From Paracoccaceae bacterium (lineage in GTDB: Bacteria > Pseudomonadota > Alphaproteobacteria > Rhodobacterales > Rhodobacteraceae), in assembly GCA_027492585.1 (NCBI GenBank), contig JAPUEK010000081.1, positions 62,001 through 126,000 of the forward strand: 64,000 nt of DNA, read 5' to 3'. The position numbers were made by a program, and so were the translations under genes. This document shows, piece after piece, positions 17,854 through 25,420 of the stretch. The number at the start of each line of letters is the position of its first letter. The stretch's first letter is position 1. The notes under the pieces were generated by a model that was not told the origin of the DNA, ran no database searches, and saw nothing but the letters and a program-made list of their open reading frames with translations.

Positions 17854-18504
17854 ATGCCCGCAGGCGACGAGACCCCGAAAGCAGAGGCGCCACCGCGCAA
17901 GCTGCCCCGTGACGCGCGGCGGCTGCAGCTGATCGAGGCGACCATCGCCACCATGTCCACCCGCGGCTATGCCCGCACCACGCTCAGCGAGGTCGCCCGT
18001 CACGCCGGACTGTCGCATGGTCTGGTGAATTTCCATTTCGAGACCAAGGAAAAGCTCCTTGCCGAGACGCTCCTCTATCTCGCCGAGGAATACCGGCTGA
18101 ACTGGACCGGCGCCTTGGCCGCGGCGGGCGGCGGGGCGGCGGCGCAGCTCGACGCCATGCTGCGCGCCGATTTCAACCCGGACATCTGCACCCCCGAACG
18201 CCTTGCCGCCTGGTGCTCCTTCTGGGGAGAGGCGCAGAGCCGCCCGATCTATCAGGAGCGCTGCGGCTCCAACGACGCGCATTACAACCGCACGATGGAG
18301 GATATCGTCGCGCGGCTGATGGCCGAGGGCGGCTATGCCGGGGACCCCGCCCGCGTCGCCCGTGTGCTTCGGGTGACGGTCGAAGGCGTCTGGCTCGACC
18401 TGATGACGATGAATACCCCCTACAGCCGGGAAGAGGCGCTCGCCACGGTGATGGTCTGCGCCGAATCCTTCTTCCCCCGCCATTTCGGCGCCGCGAATCC
18501 CTGA
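17854..18504 (+). CDS. TetR-family regulator, BetI-like
   Basis: Repressor of 216 residues with an N-terminal helix-turn-helix (TTLSEVARHAGLSHGLVNFHF, about residues 36-56). The following all-helical domain resembles BetI-type regulators (ERLAAWCSFWGEAQSRPIYQERC). I chose ATG at 17854 because AGGAG (17844-17848) is 5 bases upstream; ATGs at 17827 and 17851 are the alternatives. It lies directly before the HpaB-type monooxygenase gene in the same direction, separated by repeat element C. It may sense an onium-type compound, as BetI proteins do with choline; this is inference from family only. Confidence 0.82.
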   Translation: MPAGDETPKAEAPPRKLPRDARRLQLIEATIATMSTRGYARTTLSEVARHAGLSHGLVNFHFETKEKLLAETLLYLAEEYRLNWTGALAAAGGGAAAQLDAMLRADFNPDICTPERLAAWCSFWGEAQSRPIYQERCGSNDAHYNRTMEDIVARLMAEGGYAGDPARVARVLRVTVEGVWLDLMTMNTPYSREEALATVMVCAESFFPRHFGAANP

Positions 18505-18528
18505 CCCCTGCCGCTTTCTTCTCTTCTG

Positions 18529-18586
18529 AAATATCCCCGCCGGAGGCTTCCCCGGCAGGCCGGAGGAGCCTCCGGCGGGGATATTT
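18529..18586. repeat. interspersed ATATTT hairpin element, copy C (inverted arrangement)
   Basis: An 18-base arm AAATATCCCCGCCGGAGG (18529-18546) pairs perfectly with CCTCCGGCGGGGATATTT (18569-18586). The arms are in the reverse order to copies A, B and D, so the CAGCCAGTATGAAAG and CTTTCTTCTCTTC cores lie outside the stem. It follows the TetR stop and should act as a strong terminator or boundary before the next promoter. Confidence 0.7.
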
Positions 18587-18607
18587 CAGCCAGTATGAAA
18601 GAGCTCG

Positions 18608-18626
18608 GATTAGCCATATCCTAATC
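18608..18626. promoter_or_regulatory. TTAG-N7-CTAA palindrome upstream of the HpaB-type gene
   Basis: GATTAG-N7-CTAATC is a perfect 19-base interrupted palindrome centred 86 bases before the ATG at 18703. Its core TTAG-N7-CTAA has the T-N11-A architecture of LysR-family binding sites. The same core occurs before the LysR gene at 25421 and before the demethylase gene at 26484, so that LysR is the likely binder. Confidence 0.6.
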
Positions 18627-18702
18627 AACGCTGCGAAATCCCGTGCTTTCTGCCGAAGCCCGTCTGGCGCAGTCTTGCGCCATTCCATTCGGGGGACCTC
18701 AG

Positions 18703-20220
18703 ATGATCCGCACTGGCGAAGACTACAAGAATTCCATCCGCGACGGCCGCGAGGTCTATGTCAACGGCGAGAAGGTGGCTGATGTCACCACCCATCCGCA
18801 GTTCAAGCCGCTGGTCGACATCCGCGCCCGCATCTACGACATGGCCCATGATCCCGCCACGCGCGACGTGATGACCGTCACCCAGGATGGCGAAGTCAAT
18901 GCCATGGGCAATGCCCTGCCCTATTCGCAGGCCGACTGGTGGGCCAAGCGCCGCGCCACCGATGCCGTGCTTGAGGATGTGGGCGGCATCGTCACCCGCG
19001 TCGGCGACGAGACGGTCGGCGAGATGTGGTCGCTTTTCGACGGGGCCGACGTGCTGTCGGAGATCGACCCGCAATTCGCCCGCAACATCGAAAACCACAT
19101 CAACAAGGTCCTGAAGACCGATCCCTTCCATGTCTCGGCCAATACCGATCCCAAGGGCGACCGCTCCAAGGCGCCGCAGGATCAGGACCCCGACATGCTT
19201 CTGCATGTGGTGAAGGAGACCGATGCCGGCATCATCGTGCGCGGCGCGAAATACGAGACCGCCGCCGCCTATGCCAACCAGGCCTTCACCAAGCCCACCA
19301 TCGCCAACTGGGGCAATGATGCGCTCTCCGATTATGCCGTGGGCTTCATCTGCGATCTCGGCTCGCCGGGGCTGAAGTTCATCTGCCGCACCGGTTTTGC
19401 CGGGCGGGCGCCGGCGGCGGATTACCCGCTCGCCAACAAGTTCGACGAGGTGGATACCATCGTCATCTTCGACAATGTGCTGATCCCGTGGGAGAACGTG
19501 CTCTTCTACCGCCACACCAAGGCCGCGACCTTCATCCGCGCCACGCTCCACCGTTATTCCGCCTTCGCCTTCGTGCAGCGCAACCTGAAACTCGCCGACA
19601 TGATGATCGGGGCGGCGCTCTTCAACGCGCGCCAGACCGGGCTCGAAAAGCAGCAGGCCGTGCAGGAGAAGCTCGCCACCCTCGCCGTCTACCGCGAGGG
19701 CATCAACGCCCATCTGACCGGCGCCATCGCCCTTGGCGAACGCTCCCCCGCCGGGCTGATGATGCCGAACCAGTCGCTCCTTTACACCGGGCGGGTGCTG
19801 GCCTGCTCGCAGTTGCATGAGATGATGCATATCGCCCGCGAGCTCTGCGGCGGCCAGATCTGCGTCACCCCCGATGCCGCGAGCTTCGCCCATCCCGAGA
19901 CCAAGCCCTGGCTCGACAAATACTACACGATCAACGACGAATGGGTGGCGGAGGACCGTCGCAAGCTTCTGGCCTTCGCCCGCGACATGCTGAATTCGGA
20001 CTATGCCGGCCACCGCCTGACCTTCCAGCTTTTCGCGCAAAGCCCGCCCTTCGCCCATCTCGCCGCCGTCTACCGCAACTTCGACTGGGATGGCCCGCTC
20101 GCCTTCGTCAAGCACGCCGCCGGGCTTTCCGACAAGGTGATGGGCAAGAAGACCCTGACCCGCGGCGACAGCACGATCTCCAGATGGTTCGCAACCGAGG
20201 CCCCGAAAGCCGCCGAGTGA
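18703..20220 (+). CDS. HpaB-family FADH2-dependent monooxygenase
   Basis: Oxygenase component of a two-component flavin monooxygenase (4-hydroxyphenylacetate 3-hydroxylase fold), 505 residues, within the normal family range. It opens with the family's MIRTGEDYKNSIRDGREVYVNG and has the acyl-CoA-dehydrogenase-like core with DNVLIPWENVLFYRH near residue 255-270. It needs reduced flavin, which the downstream flavin reductase fusion should supply. ATG at 18703 follows GGGGGA; the in-frame upstream ATG at 18643 lies next to the regulatory palindrome and lacks a Shine-Dalgarno. The following Rieske gene begins 11 bases after the stop. The ring or amine substrate is not shown by the sequence. Confidence 0.85.
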   Translation: MIRTGEDYKNSIRDGREVYVNGEKVADVTTHPQFKPLVDIRARIYDMAHDPATRDVMTVTQDGEVNAMGNALPYSQADWWAKRRATDAVLEDVGGIVTRVGDETVGEMWSLFDGADVLSEIDPQFARNIENHINKVLKTDPFHVSANTDPKGDRSKAPQDQDPDMLLHVVKETDAGIIVRGAKYETAAAYANQAFTKPTIANWGNDALSDYAVGFICDLGSPGLKFICRTGFAGRAPAADYPLANKFDEVDTIVIFDNVLIPWENVLFYRHTKAATFIRATLHRYSAFAFVQRNLKLADMMIGAALFNARQTGLEKQQAVQEKLATLAVYREGINAHLTGAIALGERSPAGLMMPNQSLLYTGRVLACSQLHEMMHIARELCGGQICVTPDAASFAHPETKPWLDKYYTINDEWVAEDRRKLLAFARDMLNSDYAGHRLTFQLFAQSPPFAHLAAVYRNFDWDGPLAFVKHAAGLSDKVMGKKTLTRGDSTISRWFATEAPKAAE

Positions 20221-20231
20221 GAGGATCCGCA

Positions 20232-21365
20232 ATGACCAGACACCAGCCGATCTCCGCCGCTGCCGAGCTTCACGCCAATGTCGCGGTGCCGTTTGCCCAG
20301 GCCCATGCCATGCCGAAATCGGTCTATACCAGCCCCGATTTCCTCGACCTCGAACAGCGGCATGTCTTCGCAAAGGACTGGATCTGCGCCGGGCGGGCCG
20401 AAACCCTGCCCGAGCCCGGCGACTACCTCACGCTGACCATCGCGGGTGAGCCGGTGATCGTGCTGCGCGACCGCGAGGGCGGCATCCGCGCCCTGTCCAA
20501 CGTCTGCCGCCACCGGATGTCCACGCTCCTGCAGGGACGCGGTTCGGTGCGCTCCATCGTCTGCCCCTATCACGCCTGGACCTACAATCTCGACGGCTCC
20601 CTGCGCGGAGCCGCCGCCATGGGGCAGAACGAGGATTTCTGCAAGGAGAAGCTCGGCCTGCCCGCCATCCGCGCGGAAGTCTGGCAGGGCTGGATCATGG
20701 TCACGCTGAACCCCGAGGCGCCGCTGCCCTCGGTGGCGCTGAAGGGCATCGCCGACCTGATCCCCTATCTCGACATGTCCACCTATACCGAGACCTACAG
20801 GGAAAGCTTCAACTGGGCGACGAACTGGAAGGTTCTGGCCGAGAATTTCATGGAATCCTACCATCTGCCGATGTGCCATGCCGGCACCATCGGCGGGGCC
20901 TCGAACCTCAACGAGATGATCTGCCCGGAGGGGACGGAGGCCTTCAACTACCACTGGATCCTGAAGAACGATTCCGTTCCCCTCGCCCTTGCCCATCCTT
21001 CAAACACCACGCTTGAGGGGGAGGAGCGCCGCAAGACCTGGCTTCTGGCGATCTATCCCTCGCTGCTGATCACCCTGACACCGGGCTATTTCTGGTATCT
21101 CTCGCTCACCCCCGACGGGCCGGGGCGGGTCAACGTGCTTTTCGGCATGGGCATGTCGGCGGACTGGCTCGCCGATCCACAGGCGGAGGCGCATCTCGCC
21201 TCGGTCAAGGCGCTCCTTGACGATGTGAATGTCGAGGACAAGGGCTGCACGGAAAAGGTCTATCGCGGGCTCCTGTCGGGTCTCGCCAGCCCCGGCCCCC
21301 TCTCCCATCTCGAACGCCCGAATTTCGAGTTCGCCCAGTACCTCGCCAGCCGGATTCCGGCCTGA
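20232..21365 (+). CDS. Rieske non-heme iron oxygenase, alpha subunit
   Basis: Oxygenase alpha subunit, 377 residues. The Rieske [2Fe-2S] ligands are C92, H94, C111 and H114 (CRH...CPYH). The mononuclear iron ligands H211 and H216 lie in NFMESYHLPMCH. It resembles the alpha-only group that includes carnitine, betaine and stachydrine oxygenases as well as aromatic hydroxylases. No beta subunit, ferredoxin or Rieske reductase gene is adjacent, so its electron donor is either elsewhere or the fused flavin reductase next to it. GAGAGGA precedes ATG. The stop overlaps the fusion gene start (TGATG). Confidence 0.87.
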   Translation: MTRHQPISAAAELHANVAVPFAQAHAMPKSVYTSPDFLDLEQRHVFAKDWICAGRAETLPEPGDYLTLTIAGEPVIVLRDREGGIRALSNVCRHRMSTLLQGRGSVRSIVCPYHAWTYNLDGSLRGAAAMGQNEDFCKEKLGLPAIRAEVWQGWIMVTLNPEAPLPSVALKGIADLIPYLDMSTYTETYRESFNWATNWKVLAENFMESYHLPMCHAGTIGGASNLNEMICPEGTEAFNYHWILKNDSVPLALAHPSNTTLEGEERRKTWLLAIYPSLLITLTPGYFWYLSLTPDGPGRVNVLFGMGMSADWLADPQAEAHLASVKALLDDVNVEDKGCTEKVYRGLLSGLASPGPLSHLERPNFEFAQYLASRIPA

Positions 21366-22534
21366 TGACCGCCCCTGCCCCCCTCCGCGACGATTTCCTG
21401 CGCGGCATGAGCCATGCCGCCGCCACCGTGAACATCATCGCCACCGACGGGCCGGCGGGGCGGGCGGGGGTGACGGTCTCGGCCATGTCCTCGGTTTCGG
21501 CCGATACGCCGAAACCGACGCTGCTGACCTGTGTCCACCACATGTCGCCCGCCGCGCAGAAGATCATCGACAACGGCTGTTTCACCGTGAACGTGCTGCG
21601 CGACGACCAGAGCTACATCTCCGACACCTTCGCCGGGCGCTTCAAGGATCAGGTCGCCGACAAGTTCGATTGCTGCGACTGGGCGGCGATGGAGACGGGC
21701 GCGCCGCGGGTGGTGGACCCGCTGGTGGCCTTCGATTGCAGGGTGGTCTCCTCCGAGCGCATCGGCACCCACCACGTCTTCTTCGGCGAGGTGCAGGGGG
21801 TCTTCACCGGCGCCTTCGGCTCGCCGCTGATCTATGCCCACCGCGCCTATGCCAGCCATTCCCGGATCGAGGGCGCAGCCTCCATCGGCGCGGGCCGGGC
21901 GGCGGCGGCGCGGCGGCTGCACATCGGCTGTTTCCACACCTTCGGCCCCTATCTTCTGCCCGAAATGCTGGCCCGGCTGGTGGCCGAGGACCCGACGACC
22001 GAGGTCTCCCTCGTGGAGGGCGACCAGCGCCGGGTGATGGAGGCGCTGCGTGCCGGCGAGGTGGAGGCGGCGCTCCTCTACGATCTCGGCCTGCCCGAGG
22101 ATCTGGCCACCCTGCCGCTGATGGATCTGCTGCCCTATGTCCTCCTGCCGGCGGGCCATGCCCTTGCCGCAAGGGATCAGGTGGCCCCCGCCGATCTCGC
22201 CACGCTGCCGATGGTGCTTCTGAACGCGCCACCCTCGGCCGATTACTTCCCCCGGCTTCTGCGCGACGCCGGGGTGGAGCCGCGGATCGCCTTCCGCTCC
22301 TCCTCCTTCGAGACGGTGCGCGGACTCGTGGGCCAGGGCCTCGGCTATGCGCTCCTAGCCACTCGGCCCGCCGGGGATGTGACCTATGACGGCCATGCGC
22401 TCGTCGCCCGCCCCCTTGCCGCGCCCGCCCGCCCCTCGCGCGTGGTGCTGGCGACGCGGAAGGGCCAGCCCCTCTCCCCCGCGGCCGAGCGTCTGGTCTG
22501 GTTCTGCCGCGACCATTTCGCCACCGATGGCTGA
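21365..22534 (+). CDS. flavin reductase fused to a LysR-type effector-binding domain
   Basis: A 389-residue two-domain protein. Residues about 8-165 are a flavin reductase of the HpaC/DIM6 type (TVNIIATDG, GVTVSAMSSVSADTPKP, then GCFTVNVLRDDQ and HHVFFGEVQGVF) that should reduce FMN or FAD for the HpaB-type enzyme. After an Ala-rich linker (about 166-183), residues 184-389 form a LysR-family substrate-binding domain without any helix-turn-helix. It aligns with almost no gaps to the effector domain of the LysR protein at 25421 (shared GC..TF, LP, YDL, PMVLL..P.S..YF, G.GY). I infer that ligand binding gates NADH oxidation, as the MarR-like domain does in the Acinetobacter hydroxyphenylacetate reductase. 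The start is fixed by overlap with the Rieske stop. Confidence 0.88.
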   Translation: MTAPAPLRDDFLRGMSHAAATVNIIATDGPAGRAGVTVSAMSSVSADTPKPTLLTCVHHMSPAAQKIIDNGCFTVNVLRDDQSYISDTFAGRFKDQVADKFDCCDWAAMETGAPRVVDPLVAFDCRVVSSERIGTHHVFFGEVQGVFTGAFGSPLIYAHRAYASHSRIEGAASIGAGRAAAARRLHIGCFHTFGPYLLPEMLARLVAEDPTTEVSLVEGDQRRVMEALRAGEVEAALLYDLGLPEDLATLPLMDLLPYVLLPAGHALAARDQVAPADLATLPMVLLNAPPSADYFPRLLRDAGVEPRIAFRSSSFETVRGLVGQGLGYALLATRPAGDVTYDGHALVARPLAAPARPSRVVLATRKGQPLSPAAERLVWFCRDHFATDG

Positions 22535-22573
22535 ACGCCTGCGGGACGATGTACAGACAAAGCGCATACGGAC

Positions 22574-22615
22574 CGAAGACAGTTCGAAGACAGGCCGAAG
22601 ACAAGGCGAAGACAG
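22574..22615. repeat. four tandem 11-base repeats CGAAGACAGNN
   Basis: CGAAGACAG (third copy CGAAGACAA) recurs at 22574, 22585, 22596 and 22607, an exact 11-base period, about one helical turn. It lies in the gap between the reductase fusion and the Rid gene. It could be a phased protein-binding array or a chance duplication. Confidence 0.65.
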
Positions 22616-22649
22616 AAAAATGACGCCCGAAACCGCAACCGAGGACCTC

Positions 22650-23072
22650 ATGGCCGATCCCCACAAACGCTACCGCAAGTTCAATACCAAAGTGACCTAC
22701 CCCGAGCAGAACCTCGACAACGACCTCTGCCACCTCGTCGCCACCCGCCCCGGCACCACGCTCTATTTCCGCGGCGCCTGCCCGCAGGACATTGATACGG
22801 CCGTCAATCTCGGAAGCCATGATCCGGCGGAACAGACCCACAAGGTCATGCAGAACATCAAGGAGCTGCTGGAGGAAGCCGGCGGCCGGATGGAGCATCT
22901 CGTGAAGCTGGTGGTCTATCTGACCGATGTCCGCCACCGCGAGCCGGTCTACCGGACCATGGGCGAATACATCAAAGGCGTCCACCCCGTCTGCACCGGC
23001 CTCACCGTCACCGCCCTCGCCCGCCCCGACTGGCTGGTGGAGATCGACGCCACCGCCGTCATCCCCGACTGA
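22650..23072 (+). CDS. Rid (YjgF/YER057c/UK114) family enamine/imine deaminase-like protein
   Basis: A 140-residue Rid-family protein (GTTLYFRGACPQD near residue 35, MQNIKELLEEAGGRMEHLVKLVVYLTDV near 70-97, VEIDATAVIPD at the end). Archetypal RidA proteins carry an arginine in a PARSCVEVARL segment; here the aligned stretch is PVCTGLTVTAL, with Cys in place of the Arg. It is therefore probably not a general 2-aminoacrylate deaminase but a pathway-dedicated member. Such members occur with ring-cleavage pathways that release enamines, for example 2-aminomuconate deaminases. ATG at 22650 follows GAGGA; ATG at 22620 would add ten residues. Confidence 0.82.
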   Translation: MADPHKRYRKFNTKVTYPEQNLDNDLCHLVATRPGTTLYFRGACPQDIDTAVNLGSHDPAEQTHKVMQNIKELLEEAGGRMEHLVKLVVYLTDVRHREPVYRTMGEYIKGVHPVCTGLTVTALARPDWLVEIDATAVIPD

Positions 23073-23091
23073 TCCCGCCGGGGGTTTCACA

Positions 23092-23176
23092 CCCCCGGAC
23101 CCCCGTGGGATATTTGAGGCAAGATGAAAGGCTTGGGCCCTTCTTCTCTTTGCAAATATCCTCGGGGGTCCGGGGG
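23092..23176. repeat. interspersed ATATTT hairpin element, copy D
   Basis: A long two-part stem: CCCCCGGACCCCCG (23092-23105) pairs with CGGGGGTCCGGGGG (23163-23176), and GGATATTTG (23108-23116) pairs with CAAATATCC (23153-23161). The core GCAAGATGAAAGG is in the loop. It follows the Rid stop by 20 bases and probably ends or attenuates the HpaB-Rieske-reductase-Rid transcript. Confidence 0.7.
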
Positions 23177-23212
23177 CAGACAGCCCCCGGCGCCTGACAT
23201 GAAAGAGCCGTC

Positions 23213-23884
23213 ATGACCTTTTCCCTCGTCGCCCGCTGCGCGAAAACCGGCCAGTTCGGCATGGTGATCTCCTCTTCCTCGCCCGCGGTGGCGGCGCGCT
23301 GCGCCCATGTGCGGGCAGGTGTCGGGGCGGTTGCCAGCCAGAACATCACCGATCCCGCGCTCGGGCCGATGGTGCTGGATCTTCTTGAACAGGGTCTGAA
23401 CGCGGCGGAGGCGCTTTCGGCGGTGATGGAGGGGCGCGCCCATATCGACTACCGGCAGCTTCTGGTCGTCGACGCCGCGGGCGGGGTGGCGATCCATTCG
23501 GGGCGGCAGGTGCTCGGGATCTGGGGCGAGGCGCGGGGCCGCGATTGCGCGGCGGGCGGCAATCTTCTGGCAACGCAGGAGGTGCCGCGCGCCATGGTTG
23601 CGGGTTTCGAGCGGAGTTCCGGTCCCCTCGGCGACCGGCTCATGGCCGCACTGGCTGCCGGGCTCGCCGAGGGCGGAGAGGCGGGGCCGGTCCATTCCGC
23701 CGGGCTCAAGATTGCCGACCGGCTCGACTGGCCACTGGTCGATCTGCGGATCGACTGGTCGGAGCGCCCGATTGAAGCCCTTGAAACCGCTTGGGAAATC
23801 TACCGGCCGCAAATGGCCGCCTATGTGCAGCGCGCGCTCGACCCCACGCTGGCGCCGTCCTACGGCGTGCCGGGCGACGAATAG
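23213..23884 (+). CDS. DUF1028 family protein (Ntn-hydrolase-like)
   Basis: A 223-residue member of DUF1028, recognised by MTFSLVARCAKTGQFGMVISSSSPAVAARC and GVGAVASQNITDPALG at the N-terminus. The family is thought to have an Ntn-hydrolase fold and is repeatedly found beside Rid proteins, amidases and aldehyde dehydrogenases in nitrogen-compound catabolism; its reaction is not established. The aldehyde dehydrogenase starts 8 bases after its stop, so the two are co-transcribed. Confidence 0.82.
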   Translation: MTFSLVARCAKTGQFGMVISSSSPAVAARCAHVRAGVGAVASQNITDPALGPMVLDLLEQGLNAAEALSAVMEGRAHIDYRQLLVVDAAGGVAIHSGRQVLGIWGEARGRDCAAGGNLLATQEVPRAMVAGFERSSGPLGDRLMAALAAGLAEGGEAGPVHSAGLKIADRLDWPLVDLRIDWSERPIEALETAWEIYRPQMAAYVQRALDPTLAPSYGVPGDE

Positions 23885-23892
23885 GAGCAAAG

Positions 23893-25374
23893 ATGTTCAG
23901 CCATACCGAATGGAAAAGCCGCGCCGCCGCCCTGCGCTTCCGCAACCAGTGCTGGATCGGGGGCAAGGCGGTTCCCGCCGCCTCCGGCGCGCGGTTCGAG
24001 ACGGTGAACCCCGCCACGGGCCAGGTGCTGACCGATGTGGCGCGGGGCGCTGCCGCGGATGTGGACCGCGCCGTGGCCTCGGCCCGCGCCGCTTTCGAGG
24101 AGGGCCGCTGGTCGCGCCAGACGCCCGGCGCGCGCAAGGAGGTGCTGTTGCGCCTCGCCGCCCTCATCCGCGCCAATGTGCCGGAACTGGCGCTGCTCGA
24201 CAGCCTCGACATGGGCAAGCTCGTCAAGGATGCGGCGACCGTCGATGCCCCCGGCTCCGCCCATTTCTTCCAATGGCACGCCGAGGCCATCGACAAGCTC
24301 TATGACGAGATCGCCCCGACCGGCGGCCGCGATCTGGCGATGATCCGGCGGGTGCCGCTGGGGGTGGTGGGCGCGGTCGTGCCGTGGAACTTCCCGCTCG
24401 ACATGGCGACATGGAAGCTTGCCCCCGCCCTTGCCATGGGCAATTCGGTGGTGCTGAAACCGGCCGAGCAGAGCCCGCTTTCCGCGCTGATGCTGGCCGA
24501 ACTCGCCTCCGAGGCGGGGCTGCCCGATGGGGTTCTCAACGTCGTGCCGGGCTTCGGCGAGGAAGCGGGGCAGGCGCTCGGCCGCCACCCGGATGTCGAT
24601 TGCCTCGTCTTCACCGGCTCCACCGCCATCGGCAAGATGTTTCAGCGTTATGCCGGCGAAAGCAACATGAAGCAGGTCTGGCTGGAAACCGGGGGCAAGA
24701 GCCCGAACCTGATCTTCCCCGATGCCGATCTCGATGCCGCCGCCGACATGGCCGCCTTTGGCATCTTCTTCAATCAGGGCGAGGTCTGTTCGGCCAACAG
24801 CCGGATGCTGGTTCACGAGGCCATCGCGGAGGAGATGACCGCCCGCATGACGGCCCGCGCCGAGGCGATCCGTCCGGGCGATCCGCTCGACCCGGAGGCG
24901 ACGCTCGGCGCCATGGTCGATGCACGCCATGCCGATGCGGTGATGGGCTTCATCGCGGCGGGCCGGACGGAGGCGCGTCTGGTCGCGGGCGGGGAGCGGG
25001 TTCGGATCGGCGGCTCGGATGCCTTCATCCAGCCCACCGTCTTTGTCGGCGCCGCCCCCGAGGCCCGCATCGCGCGGGAGGAAATCTTCGGCCCGGTCCT
25101 GTCGATCCAGACCTTCCGCGACGAGGAGGAGGCGGTGCGGCTGGCCAATGACAGCCCCTATGGCCTTGCCGCCTCGGTCTGGACGCGGGATCTCACGCGG
25201 GCGCTTGCGGTTTCCGACCGGCTGGTGGCGGGGACGGTTTCGGTCAACACCGTCGATGCGCTGTCGGCGATGACGCCGTTCGGCGGGCTGAAGCAATCGG
25301 GCTTCGGGCGCGACCTGTCGCTCCATTCCTTCGACAAATATTCGGCGCTGAAAACCGTCTGGATCAAATACTGA
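23893..25374 (+). CDS. aldehyde dehydrogenase (1), PuuC/aminomuconate-semialdehyde type
   Basis: NAD(P)-dependent aldehyde dehydrogenase, 493 residues. The active-site Cys is in FFNQGEVCSANSR and the general-base Glu in LETGGKSPN. The cofactor region NFPLDMATWKLAPALAMGNSVVLKP, split as NFPLDMATWKLAPALA and NSVVLKPAEQSP, is intact. ATG at 23893 follows AGGAG. By family it could oxidise an amino-aldehyde or a muconate-type semialdehyde. With the Rid protein this recalls the 2-aminomuconate semialdehyde dehydrogenase/deaminase pair of pyridine and aminophenol pathways, which is an inference. The LysR operator and gene follow immediately. Confidence 0.87.
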   Translation: MFSHTEWKSRAAALRFRNQCWIGGKAVPAASGARFETVNPATGQVLTDVARGAAADVDRAVASARAAFEEGRWSRQTPGARKEVLLRLAALIRANVPELALLDSLDMGKLVKDAATVDAPGSAHFFQWHAEAIDKLYDEIAPTGGRDLAMIRRVPLGVVGAVVPWNFPLDMATWKLAPALAMGNSVVLKPAEQSPLSALMLAELASEAGLPDGVLNVVPGFGEEAGQALGRHPDVDCLVFTGSTAIGKMFQRYAGESNMKQVWLETGGKSPNLIFPDADLDAAADMAAFGIFFNQGEVCSANSRMLVHEAIAEEMTARMTARAEAIRPGDPLDPEATLGAMVDARHADAVMGFIAAGRTEARLVAGGERVRIGGSDAFIQPTVFVGAAPEARIAREEIFGPVLSIQTFRDEEEAVRLANDSPYGLAASVWTRDLTRALAVSDRLVAGTVSVNTVDALSAMTPFGGLKQSGFGRDLSLHSFDKYSALKTVWIKY

Positions 25375-25381
25375 TGCAGGG

Positions 25382-25396
25382 TTAGGCTGGGCCTAA
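25382..25396. promoter_or_regulatory. TTAG-N7-CTAA palindrome upstream of the lysR gene
   Basis: TTAGGCTGGGCCTAA is centred 32 bases before the LysR ATG at 25421. It has the same TTAG-N7-CTAA core as the sites at 18608 and 26380. Its position close to the start suits autorepression by the LysR product. Confidence 0.6.
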
Positions 25397-25420
25397 GCCG
25401 CACACGAAAGCTGCTTTGCC

